Assembly: GCA_016191165.1 (NCBI GenBank) | Contig: JACPPF010000024.1 | Span: 1-45,723, forward strand | Direction: 5' to 3' | Origin: Planctomycetota bacterium | Lineage (GTDB): Bacteria; Planctomycetota; Planctomycetia; Gemmatales; Gemmataceae | Length of the DNA stretch: 45,723 nucleotides | Part shown: positions 1-7,244 of the stretch, one piece after another | Numbering within the stretch: the stretch's first letter is position 1 | Layout: every line of letters begins with the position of its first letter | Position numbers and translations under genes: made by a program | Notes under the pieces: model-generated | What the model saw: the letters and a program-made list of their open reading frames with translations, nothing else | The model's database searches: none | Told to the model about the DNA's origin: nothing

Positions 1-54
1 GGAACGCAAGTAGGGAAACTCCATTTCGATGCGGTATTGCTCTCGCGAAAAAGA

Positions 55-196
55 GGCCTGGTTCAAATCCATCGATTTTAGGGTAACAAACAATCAGCGA
101 GCCGCCGGGCTTGTCCCGGCGGTGAACCAAGGCGAATCGGAATGCACCGCCGGGACAAGCCCGGCGGCTCGCTGTGACCCTCACTTGAACCAGGCC
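55..196. mobile_element. MITE-like palindromic element with target-site duplication
   Basis: The element begins GGCCTGGTTCAA (55-66) and ends with the exact inverse TTGAACCAGGCC (185-196). It is flanked by the direct repeat GAAAAAGA at 47-54 and 197-204; a ninth base (G) may also belong. Inside are two inverted GCCGGGCTTGTCCCGGC-type cores with a GCGAGCCGCC edge. It contains no ORF of its own. A second, diverged copy lies at 20195-20363, and the same core is tandemly repeated at 1494-1656. The terminal repeats plus duplicated flank indicate a non-autonomous transposed element; no transposase is present in the window. The rest of 1-342 holds no gene I can support. Confidence 0.7.
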
Positions 197-342
197 GAAA
201 AAGAGTCGCGCCAACCAGGAGGTGAAGGTGGCACGATTTGCGCGGCTATCGGAAAGCCGCGACCGGCAATCGACCCCTGCCATTCTTCATTTCTTTCCGT
301 ACCTTATCCCAAATCGTGCCTGGCTTCCCCGTGGGCGTTCCC

Positions 343-1335
343 ATGTCCAAACACAGTTTGCCATTTGAAAAGGAAATCCAGGAGCTTGAAACCCTCCTGG
401 CGCGCCTGGAGGCCTTGGCGGCGGAGCAGGGGGGGACGACCGAGGAAGTCCGCCGCATTCGCCGCGAATTGAACAACCTCACACGCAAAATCTACACCGA
501 CCTGGGCGCGTGGGAAACAGTCCTCGTCTCCCGCCATCCCGAGCGCCCGCAGACAGCCGATTACATCGACATGATCTTTGATGAATTCGTCGAGTTGCAT
601 GGCGACCGCGCCATCGGCGACGACCGCGCCATCCGCGCCGGCTTCGCGCGCATCGGCGATCATCGCGTCATGCTGATCGGGCATCAAAAAGGGCACACGC
701 TCAAGGAACGCAATGAGTGCCTGTTCGGCTGCGCCCATCCGGAAGGGTATCGCAAGGCGCTCAACAAGATGAAGCTCGCCGCAAAGTTCAAACTGCCGGT
801 AATCTGCTTGATCGACACTCCGGGCGCTTATCCGGGCATCGGCGCCGAGGAGCGCGGGCAGGCCCAGCTCATCGCGACCAACCTTCTGGAGATGGCCCGG
901 CTCGAAACGCCGATCGTTTGCATCGTCATCGGGGAAGGGGGCTCGGGCGGCGCCCTGGGCATCGGCATCGGCGATCGCGTCAGCATGTTGGAGTTCGCCT
1001 ATTACTCCGTCATCAGTCCGGAGGGCTGCGCCGGCATCCTCTGGAAGGAGGCCAACGACGAGACGAAACGCCTCGCCGCCAATGCCCTCAAGCTGACCTC
1101 GCGCGACCTGTTCCGGCTGCGCGTCATCGACGAAATTATCCCTGAACCCTTGGGCGCCGCTCACCGCGACCCCAGACAAATGGGCAACATCCTCAAGACC
1201 TATCTTCTGCGCTATCTGCGCGAGTTGAAGCAAAGTCCCATCGAAGAGCTTCTCGAATCGCGTTACCAGAAATTCCGCAAGATGGGCGTCTTCGATGAAG
1301 GCGGCCTGGACGTGGCGGCGGCGGGCAACCAGTAG
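343..1335 (+). CDS. accA: Acetyl-CoA carboxylase carboxyltransferase subunit alpha
   Basis: This is the alpha subunit of the carboxyltransferase half of acetyl-CoA carboxylase, which with AccD moves the carboxyl group from carboxybiotin to acetyl-CoA to give malonyl-CoA for fatty acid synthesis in the cytoplasm. The 330-aa product matches the usual length of about 320 aa. An N-terminal helical region (FEKEIQELETLLARLEAL) precedes the crotonase-fold core, with the family signatures DTPGAYPGIGAEERGQ (about residues 160-175) and GEGGSGGALGIGIGD (about 200-215). The ATG at 343 is chosen because MSKHSLPFEKEI is the normal N-terminus; a longer in-frame ORF from 238 would add 35 unlikely residues. 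No clear Shine-Dalgarno sequence is seen. accD is not adjacent, which is common where accA stands alone. Identification is secure; the start is likely. Confidence 0.96.
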   Translation: MSKHSLPFEKEIQELETLLARLEALAAEQGGTTEEVRRIRRELNNLTRKIYTDLGAWETVLVSRHPERPQTADYIDMIFDEFVELHGDRAIGDDRAIRAGFARIGDHRVMLIGHQKGHTLKERNECLFGCAHPEGYRKALNKMKLAAKFKLPVICLIDTPGAYPGIGAEERGQAQLIATNLLEMARLETPIVCIVIGEGGSGGALGIGIGDRVSMLEFAYYSVISPEGCAGILWKEANDETKRLAANALKLTSRDLFRLRVIDEIIPEPLGAAHRDPRQMGNILKTYLLRYLRELKQSPIEELLESRYQKFRKMGVFDEGGLDVAAAGNQ

Positions 1336-1372
1336 GATGCCACGAATTCGGGTCACCTAGCCCCAGCGTTCG

Positions 1373-1469
1373 CAATTAAACATAACGGACATTATCGGAC
1401 GTTGCTCCAAAATCTCCGCGTTTTTTCGACCCCAAATCAACGTCCGATAATCGCTCTTATGTTCAATTG
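1373..1469. repeat. 97-bp inverted repeat downstream of accA
   Basis: Two 31-nt arms (1373-1403 and 1439-1469) match at 26 of 31 positions as inverted repeats. Both carry ATTATCGGACGTT next to a 35-nt loop and CAATT at the outer end. The run of T within the loop (around 1421) does not follow a stem, so this is not a classical terminator. It could act as a transcription stop for accA or be a decayed non-autonomous element; no target duplication is evident. Confidence 0.6.
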
Positions 1470-1493
1470 AAGGTTGAAGGTCCACGGCAGGCG

Positions 1494-1656
1494 ATGGTTC
1501 ACCGCCGGGACAAGCCCGGCGGCTCGCGTTTCCGCCGCATCCTGAAGCCGGCATGGTTCACCGCCGGGACAAGCCCGGCGGCTCGCGTTTCCGCCGCATC
1601 CTGAAGCCGGCATGGTTCACCGCCGGGACAAACCCGGCGGCTCGCGTTTCCGCCGC
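1494..1656. repeat. 59-bp tandem repeat, about 2.8 copies
   Basis: Units start at 1494, 1553 and 1612, giving a period of 59 bp. Each unit contains the palindromic core GCCGGGACAAGCCCGGC and the edge GGCTCGCGTTTCCGCCGC. The first two units are nearly identical; the third has one change in the core (AAACCC for AAGCCC) and diverges at its end. The short ORFs that run through it (MVHRRDKPGG...) are by-products of the repeat. With the inverted repeat before it, this fills the 425-bp non-coding stretch 1336-1760 upstream of the kinase gene. Confidence 0.85.
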
Positions 1657-1760
1657 CCGCGCACGCCAGGCCAACCAATTCGTCGAAAAGTTGGCGTCCG
1701 GCTATTTTGCGACCTACACTTGGGTCAGATACCCTGGACCCAGCTACCAAGGTCGCCATT

Positions 1761-3080
1761 ATGGCCACACAGACTTCCGTACCGAAGCTCCCAGGTCTGA
1801 ACGACCACGACATCATCCGCATGCTCGGCGAAGGCGGCATGGGGAAGGTGTTTCTTGCCCGCGACCGACGCACCGGCGAGACCGTCGTCGTCAAAACCAT
1901 CCACGAGCACCTTCTGGACGACGTCAAAACGCGCCAGCGCTTCCATCAGGAAACCGACCTGATGCGCCGCTTTCGGCATCCAAATGCCGTGGCGTTTCAT
2001 CAGGCCTCGCCGCCGCACGTCGAACCGCCCTACATTGTGATGGAATACGTCCGCGGCATCACCCTGGACGAGCTGACGCAGAGGTTCGACCGCCTCCCCG
2101 CCCTGCGGGTTGGCAAACTGCTCGCCCCGCTTTGCCTGTTCTTGCAGACCGCCCACGACAACGGCCTGTTGCATCGCGATCTGACGCCCGCCAACATCAT
2201 GATCGTCAATGAAGGGACGCCACGCGAAAGCATCAAGGTCATGGATTTTGGTCTGGCCCGGCGAATCGGGTTTTACATCCCGTCTGGCCAACTCGACAGC
2301 GCGTCGAGCGCCATCGACGGCGGCACACCCGATTACATCTGCCCCGAGCAGATCGAGGGTCGTCAGGTCGATCATCGCGGCGATCTCTACAGCGTCGGCG
2401 TTCTGCTCTACGGATTGTTGACCGGTCACGTGCCGTTTGAGGCCCTGACCGATCCGAACGCCATCCTGCTGGCGAACGTTGGCGAACCACCGCCGCGCTT
2501 CAGTCACTGGAAGGTGACCAACGTTCCCTCGATGATTGAAGGCCTGGTCTTGAGTTGCTTGAGCAAATCGCCCAAGGATCGGCCCGATTCGGCGCGGACG
2601 CTGATCGAAACTTTCCAGCTGGCCCTTGGGTGCAAGTTACTGGCGGACGACGCCTTCACCAGCTCCGCCGACAGCGCCATCTCCACACTTCAAGAGCACA
2701 ATCGCATCGACCCTCGCGATGTGATCGATCAGTTTGAAGCCTGCATGCTTGAGCACACCGCGGCCATCAAGCTACGCGGCTTCGTGGATGCCCTGGGCGG
2801 CGAGGTGGTTGAAAGCGATGCCGGTGTCATCAGGGTGAAGTTGCCTCGCATCATCGAAACGGATTTAAAGAAAAAGGGCATCTGGAGCTTCTTCGGACCC
2901 CAGACCGCCCGCAAGGTGGATTGGATTCCGATGGAACTTCACATGGCGAAAAAACAAAGCGGGAGTCGCAGCATGGTGGACATCAAGGTGATACGTCCGC
3001 AACCGCACCACGGCGCGAACAACCCGTTCTGCGATCAGATTTGCCGCGAGCTGCGCGCCTACTTGATGGTCGGTCGCTGA
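1761..3080 (+). CDS. Serine/threonine protein kinase
   Basis: This is a Hanks-type protein kinase of 439 aa, predicted to be cytoplasmic because no transmembrane segment is visible. The kinase domain spans about residues 18-290: glycine loop GEGGMGKVF (23-31), catalytic-site lysine in VVVK (K45), HRDLTPAN catalytic loop (D140 as catalytic base), DFG (162-164), and the later motifs GTPDYICPEQ and DLYSVGVLLYGLLTG. The catalytic loop has Thr where most family members have Lys (HRDLKPxN), which may alter phosphate contact. A C-terminal tail of about 140 aa has no recognised domain. The ATG at 1761 fits the family; a start at 1707 would add 18 residues. It follows the tandem repeat block and is not clearly in an operon. 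Targets are unknown. Confidence 0.92.
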   Translation: MATQTSVPKLPGLNDHDIIRMLGEGGMGKVFLARDRRTGETVVVKTIHEHLLDDVKTRQRFHQETDLMRRFRHPNAVAFHQASPPHVEPPYIVMEYVRGITLDELTQRFDRLPALRVGKLLAPLCLFLQTAHDNGLLHRDLTPANIMIVNEGTPRESIKVMDFGLARRIGFYIPSGQLDSASSAIDGGTPDYICPEQIEGRQVDHRGDLYSVGVLLYGLLTGHVPFEALTDPNAILLANVGEPPPRFSHWKVTNVPSMIEGLVLSCLSKSPKDRPDSARTLIETFQLALGCKLLADDAFTSSADSAISTLQEHNRIDPRDVIDQFEACMLEHTAAIKLRGFVDALGGEVVESDAGVIRVKLPRIIETDLKKKGIWSFFGPQTARKVDWIPMELHMAKKQSGSRSMVDIKVIRPQPHHGANNPFCDQICRELRAYLMVGR

Positions 3081-3089
3081 CCCGATTTC

Positions 3090-3115
3090 GCGTTCGCCTG
3101 GCGCCAGGTGAGCGC
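3090..3115. terminator. Hairpin after kinase gene (possible terminator)
   Basis: GCG(TT)CGCCTGG pairs with CCAGG(TGA)GCGC just after the kinase stop, followed by TAAACG. No U-tract follows, so it may be a repeat-type hairpin of the GCTAAAC family seen at many gene ends here rather than a true Rho-independent terminator. Confidence 0.35.
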
Positions 3116-3150
3116 TAAACGTTGAACCGGGCAATTCCTATCATGAGCGC

Positions 3151-4503
3151 ATGGACGCGATTCCCAATCTTTCCCGCCAGAAGCTTCGTGCCGGCATGAT
3201 CGGCATGGGGATGATCTTCGACGACACCTACCGCCCGTTCTTCGAGCAGACTCACCGCGAAGGACTTTTTCGCCGCGACTTCGGTTTCATTGACATCGCG
3301 CTTAGCGCCGTCGCCAGCCGCACCGGAAGCCGCGCGGAAAAGTATCGCAAGGCGGCGGGCGCGAACATCGCGGCGTTTGCCAATTTCGCCGGCGCCGACG
3401 CAACGCAGCAGCTGCTCGCGCATGGCGTCGATGCCGTCTGCGTGGCGACGCCCGACGATCGCCATTTTGAATCCGCACGCCTGGCACTGGAGGCTGGCAA
3501 GCATGTTCTCATTGAAAAGCCGTCGGTGCTCACGCTTCAGGAGCTTGACACCTTGCAGGCGCTCTCCCTGAAAAACAACGTGCTTGCCAAGATCGTCTAT
3601 CACAAACTCGGCGATCCCGATCACAAGAAACTGCGCACCCATTACGCTGACGGAAATCTTCAGCACGTCAACAACGGTTACTGCGCCTTGCTGGAGCCGA
3701 AATCGATCAGCGGCAGCCAGTTCGCCGAGTGGATTCAAGGGCGCAACCCCGGCACCTACGTTGCCGTTCATTACATCAAGCTGATTGATTTCACGTTCGG
3801 GTCGCTACCAGCCCGGAGCGCAAGCGACGCGGGAATTACAACCCCGCCGCTCGCGCTCCGACCTGGTTGGCGCCTCGCCCGCATCACCTGCAACGGCCAG
3901 CGCGGCATCGTCGGGCCGGCGACCGGCAACACCTGGGACTCCGTGCAACTGCAAATTGTCTACGCCTATCCCGATGGCCGCGAGGCGGCGTTCGACATCC
4001 ACACCAGCTGGGTCACACCCGACAACTTCCCGGGCTACGTCGATCAGGAAGTGCAATTCCGCTTCGACAACGGCGTCTGGGCGGCGCACCAGCGTAAGCG
4101 CGGGGTGGAGGTGACCATCGAAAATCGCACGCCGGGCGAACTCAAGATCACGCCCAATCATCATTACAACGGGACCTTCCTGGAACCCTGGGGCGAGCGT
4201 TCGCAACGAGGCTACGGCATCGAGATCATCCAGAAATTTTTCGAGGAATTAGCTTACGTGGAATTCGCCGGCCCCCCTGCCCTGCGCTCGGAGCGGTTGG
4301 CCCGGATGCGAGCGCTCGACTACAACGACGTGAGCGCCGACCGCAACACGGTCGCCATTGTACAAGCGATGGAGGCCCTGCTCACACGCCAGGCGCGCGG
4401 CGAACCGGGCGGACTCGTGGAAGTCAACGGCCCGCGCGGCGGCCTGGTGTTGCTCACGCCGGGCAAGGCGGAGGCAGCCGTATTGTACCCTGGCACCGTC
4501 TAG
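3151..4503 (+). CDS. Gfo/Idh/MocA family NAD(P)-dependent oxidoreductase
   Basis: This 450-aa protein is predicted to be a dehydrogenase or reductase acting on a sugar, inositol or related polyol. The N-terminal Rossmann fold begins RAGMIGMGMIFDD. The family motif appears as VCVATPDDRHFESARLALEAG followed by KHVLIEKP, whose EKP lysine lies in the active-site region. The C-terminal half is the alpha/beta substrate domain. Residues 218-241 (SLPARSASDAG to RPGWR) look foreign to the family: they are encoded by a palindromic repeat inserted in frame (3802-3870). The gene is followed by an aminotransferase gene (133 bp gap), so a joint role in amino-sugar metabolism is possible but only inferred. 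The exact substrate cannot be read from sequence. Confidence 0.9.
   Translation: MDAIPNLSRQKLRAGMIGMGMIFDDTYRPFFEQTHREGLFRRDFGFIDIALSAVASRTGSRAEKYRKAAGANIAAFANFAGADATQQLLAHGVDAVCVATPDDRHFESARLALEAGKHVLIEKPSVLTLQELDTLQALSLKNNVLAKIVYHKLGDPDHKKLRTHYADGNLQHVNNGYCALLEPKSISGSQFAEWIQGRNPGTYVAVHYIKLIDFTFGSLPARSASDAGITTPPLALRPGWRLARITCNGQRGIVGPATGNTWDSVQLQIVYAYPDGREAAFDIHTSWVTPDNFPGYVDQEVQFRFDNGVWAAHQRKRGVEVTIENRTPGELKITPNHHYNGTFLEPWGERSQRGYGIEIIQKFFEELAYVEFAGPPALRSERLARMRALDYNDVSADRNTVAIVQAMEALLTRQARGEPGGLVEVNGPRGGLVLLTPGKAEAAVLYPGTV
3802..3870. repeat. In-frame palindromic element inside the Gfo/Idh gene
   Basis: The arms ACCAGCCCGGAGCGC (3807-3821) and GCGCTCCGACCTGGT (3853-3867) are inverted repeats matching at 12 of 15 positions. 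The left arm carries the ACCAGCCC...GCGCAAGCG signature of the intergenic family at 4508, 19863 and 43620. The element is read through in frame and encodes about 24 residues. Confidence 0.7.
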
Positions 4504-4507
4504 CCCC

Positions 4508-4598
4508 AATACCGTTCGTCAAGCGCAGCGATACCAGCCCTACGCGCAAGCGTGGGGGGTTGAGCAGCGGCCCAACGCCCCACGCTTGCGCTGGGGGC
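4508..4598. repeat. Intergenic palindromic repeat (ACCAGCCC/GCAA family)
   Basis: It starts AATACCGTTCGTCAAGCGCA and continues to ACCAGCCC. Perfect 14-bp arms follow, GCGCAAGCGTGGGG (4544-4557) and CCCCACGCTTGCGC (4578-4591). The left half alone also folds as CCCTACGC-GCAA-GCGTGGGG. The leader is found again, inverted, at 20105-20138 with about 31 of 34 positions matching. It fills most of the gap between the oxidoreductase and the aminotransferase. Confidence 0.8.
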
Positions 4599-4636
4599 GG
4601 GTGCGGCGTCTCGAATCGCTATTTCGGAGTTTCACC

Positions 4637-6019
4637 ATGACTACACCCATTCATCACGCCAACGAAAACACCTCCAACACCGACCGCGACCTCGTCGCTC
4701 GTTTTGAGCCCAAGAGTCTCCGCACGTTCACGCCCACGCAGGCCGTCCTTGCCAAGAGCGCGGGCGTCTACCACTGGACGCCGGAGGGGCGCAAGCTCTA
4801 CGACTTTTCGTCCGGCGTGCTCGTTGCCAACCTCGGGCACAATCCGTCGGGCTGGATGAAGAAGTTTGTCGGATACATGGGATGGAGCGACACGCCGTGG
4901 GTCGTGGGCGAGGGGAGTTATTTTGCCGCCCTGCCCCTCACTGCGTACAACGCGGTCACGCCGATCGAGACGCAGGCGAGCAAGCGGCTTGCCGACCTTT
5001 TGCAATCACGGCCCGGCGGCAAGCGGCTGCAAAACGTGATGTGGGCCGCGTCGGGGTCCGAGGCGATTCAGAAGGCGCTCTGGGCGGCGCTTGCGCGCGA
5101 TCGCACCCGCGACATGCTCATCGGCACTCGCTTCGGCTTCCATGGCAAGAAGGGGTTGGCGGGCGCTGTCACCGGTTGCGAGACCGATCGCGAACGCGAT
5201 CCGCGGGTCCGCTTCATCAGCTTCCCGATGACCGAGTGCAACGACGTATCGACGCGCACCGCACCGTTCGACCCCGCGCCCTTTCGCGCGGAGCTGGACG
5301 CGCTCAGGCAACAGTTTGCCGGCAGGTTCGCGGCACTCATCACCGAACCCTATCTCGGTGGCGGGGGTTCCTATCATCCGCACAAGGCTTACTTGCAGAT
5401 GCTGCAAGCGTTCTGTCGGGAAAATGATATCGTCTTCATTCTCGACGAGGTGCAATCCAACTTTGGCCGCACCGGCGACCTGTTTGCATTCGAGACCTAC
5501 GGCCTGGAGCCGGACATCGTCGTCCTGGGCAAGGGGCTGGGTAACGGCGTCCCGGTGGCGGCGGCGGTTGGGCTGCCGTCGCTGTTCGGCGCGCTCGACT
5601 ACGGCGAAGGCTCCGACACCTGGAGCGCCAACCCGCTCTGCTGTGCCGCCGTGCTGGCGACACTCGACGAATTCGCGCGCGGCAACGTGCTGGAAGCGTC
5701 GCGGCGCTCGTCGGCGATCATTGAAGCAGGCCTGATCAAATTGAAGGAGTTGCCGATCGTTGCTCACGTGCGCGGCGAGAAAGGCGGCATGGTCTGGGGC
5801 GTCGAGATGCGCGATCACGCCGGCCGAGGCGCGGCGGACTGGGCCAATGCCGTCGTCCTCTCCTGTTATCGCGGCGAGGGGGATGTCGGCATCCATCTGC
5901 TCGGACCGCTCGCCAAAAAGGTCATTCGCATCGCGCCGCCGCTCACCATCACCGAGGACGAAGCGGAACATGCGATGGCATTGATGTATCGGCGAACGGC
6001 GGAGACGGTCCAATCGTAA
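4637..6019 (+). CDS. Class III pyridoxal-phosphate aminotransferase
   Basis: This 460-aa enzyme belongs to the PLP-dependent class III aminotransferases (the family of GABA, ornithine and beta-alanine transaminases), which transfer an amino group, typically a distal one, to an oxo acid. Visible signatures are the PLP-phosphate region AASGSEAIQKALWAALA, the aspartate motif FILDEVQSNFGRTGDLFAFE, whose Asp contacts the pyridine nitrogen, and VVLGKGLGNGVPVAAAVG, with the Schiff-base lysine. The downstream GSDTWSANPLCCAAVLATL segment is also typical. The ATG at 4637 is chosen because the upstream in-frame ORF to 4358 runs through the oxidoreductase end and the palindromic repeat. The specific substrate is not determinable here. 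Confidence 0.92.
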   Translation: MTTPIHHANENTSNTDRDLVARFEPKSLRTFTPTQAVLAKSAGVYHWTPEGRKLYDFSSGVLVANLGHNPSGWMKKFVGYMGWSDTPWVVGEGSYFAALPLTAYNAVTPIETQASKRLADLLQSRPGGKRLQNVMWAASGSEAIQKALWAALARDRTRDMLIGTRFGFHGKKGLAGAVTGCETDRERDPRVRFISFPMTECNDVSTRTAPFDPAPFRAELDALRQQFAGRFAALITEPYLGGGGSYHPHKAYLQMLQAFCRENDIVFILDEVQSNFGRTGDLFAFETYGLEPDIVVLGKGLGNGVPVAAAVGLPSLFGALDYGEGSDTWSANPLCCAAVLATLDEFARGNVLEASRRSSAIIEAGLIKLKELPIVAHVRGEKGGMVWGVEMRDHAGRGAADWANAVVLSCYRGEGDVGIHLLGPLAKKVIRIAPPLTITEDEAEHAMALMYRRTAETVQS

Positions 6020-6031
6020 GGAAGGAATGAT

Positions 6032-6060
6032 CCCGGGGCTTCGCTGCGCTCAGCCCTGGG
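6032..6060. terminator. CCC(A/G)GGG hairpin between aminotransferase and ABC permease
   Basis: CCCGGGGCT pairs with AGCCCTGGG around TCGCTGCGCTC. Near-identical hairpins occur at 26741-26769 and 42107-42135, all in gaps between genes. It has no U-tract, so whether it terminates transcription is uncertain; it is best viewed as a dispersed gene-end hairpin. Confidence 0.45.
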
Positions 6061-6074
6061 CTTGAGGGGTTGTG

Positions 6075-7043
6075 ATGCTCGAAATGCCGGCGTTGTGGTT
6101 GGGGCACTTTATCGAATGGATTTGTGCCCTGCCCTGGCCTGAAGATACTCTGCTGACCGACGACCATGCCGTGCGCGGCCTCATCGCGACGCTGCTGGTT
6201 TGCTTCATCTGCGGCACGCTCGGCTCGCTCGTCGTCGGTAACCGCATGGCGTTCTTCTCTGACGCGCTGGCTCACTGCGCCTTCGCCGGCGTCGGCTTCG
6301 GCTTGCTTCTCACCTTGCTCGCAGGCACGACCGATCAGGCGCACATTCGCCAGCAGATCACCCTCATCATGGTCCTCTTCGGCGTGACCATCGGCCTGTT
6401 GATCGCACTGGTCAGAGAAAAAACGGGCCTCGCCAGCGACACGGTCATCGGCGTTTTCTACGCTGGCTCCATCGGCTTCGGCGCGATCGTCATGGGCCTG
6501 GCGCAGCGACGCGATCTTTTCAGCATCGAGGACTTCATCTTCGGCAGCCCCACCACCGCGACCAATGGGCAAGTCGTTTGGCTCGTCGTCCTGGCCATCG
6601 GCACCGCGATCTTTCTGAGCGTGATGTACAACTGGCTCGTCCTCGCCAGCGCCAACCCGAGTCTCGCCCTATCCCGGCAGGTGCCGGTCACGTTGTGCCG
6701 ATACCTCTTCGTCGTCCTGCTCGCGCTGATGGTCAATCTAAGCCAGCAAATCACCGGCACGTTGCTCATCAACGGTCTCTTGATCGTCCCCGCGGCCGCG
6801 GCGGCGAACCTCGCCAGAAACCTTCGGCAGATGTTTTGGTACTCCATCGCATTCGCCCTTGGCATCGGCCTGCTGGGCAACGTCCTCAGCTGGGAGATCA
6901 GCAACTTCCTGCTCGACCGCCAGGGAAGCAATCTGATGCTGCGCGGCGCTGGCATCGGCATCAGTGGCACTGTCATCGTTTTAAGCGTCCTGGTTTTCGT
7001 GGTGTCCATCGTCCTGGGCCGCTGGGTGCGACGTGCTGGTTAG
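6075..7043 (+). CDS. Metal ABC transporter permease (ABC-3 family)
   Basis: This 322-aa polytopic membrane protein is the permease part of a zinc/manganese/iron ABC importer (ZnuB/TroC-type). It has about 8 hydrophobic segments, beginning with LIATLLVCFICGTLGSLVVG. The segment NRMAFFSDALAHCAFAGVGFGLLL is the hallmark of the family (usually SDALSHAALPG), and LLIVPAAAAANLA matches the conserved C-terminal motif. Starts are GTG 6072 or ATG 6075; ATG is preferred. No ATP-binding protein or substrate-binding lipoprotein lies upstream, so the rest of the transporter must be encoded elsewhere. The next gene is a His-rich permease, which suggests, as inference, a metal-handling pair. Confidence 0.9.
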   Translation: MLEMPALWLGHFIEWICALPWPEDTLLTDDHAVRGLIATLLVCFICGTLGSLVVGNRMAFFSDALAHCAFAGVGFGLLLTLLAGTTDQAHIRQQITLIMVLFGVTIGLLIALVREKTGLASDTVIGVFYAGSIGFGAIVMGLAQRRDLFSIEDFIFGSPTTATNGQVVWLVVLAIGTAIFLSVMYNWLVLASANPSLALSRQVPVTLCRYLFVVLLALMVNLSQQITGTLLINGLLIVPAAAAANLARNLRQMFWYSIAFALGIGLLGNVLSWEISNFLLDRQGSNLMLRGAGIGISGTVIVLSVLVFVVSIVLGRWVRRAG

Positions 7044-7244
7044 CGGTCTCCTCCTTTGCACTCGCACGACGCCGTGCGAGCGCCAAACGCCAAAGCGGGA
7101 ATGCCAGTACACCGACCTTGCAATTCACCCCCGCCACGGCGACAATAGCAAAAACGAACAAATTCAAACTCGAATGAACCGCCGGGCGTAGTTCACTCGT
7201 AAGGAACCCAGCAGCACCGCCGAATTCTTCGGAAGAACCAAACC

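Noticed and set aside
55-75. GGTTCAAATCC at 60-70 looks like a tRNA T-loop
   Set aside because: It is part of the MITE-like element ends; no acceptor, D or anticodon arm fits, and the second copy (20208-20218) has the same motif in the same repeat context.
304-1356. Long minus-strand ORF over accA
   Set aside because: It mirrors the accA frame in GC-rich DNA and has low-complexity composition without any family motif.
1494-1656. CRISPR array
   Set aside because: The period is uniform and the supposed spacers are identical; this is a simple tandem repeat and no cas genes exist here.
1553-2212. ORFs starting MVHRRDKPGGSRF
   Set aside because: They are the 59-bp tandem repeat read through in one frame, running into the kinase gene in the wrong frame.
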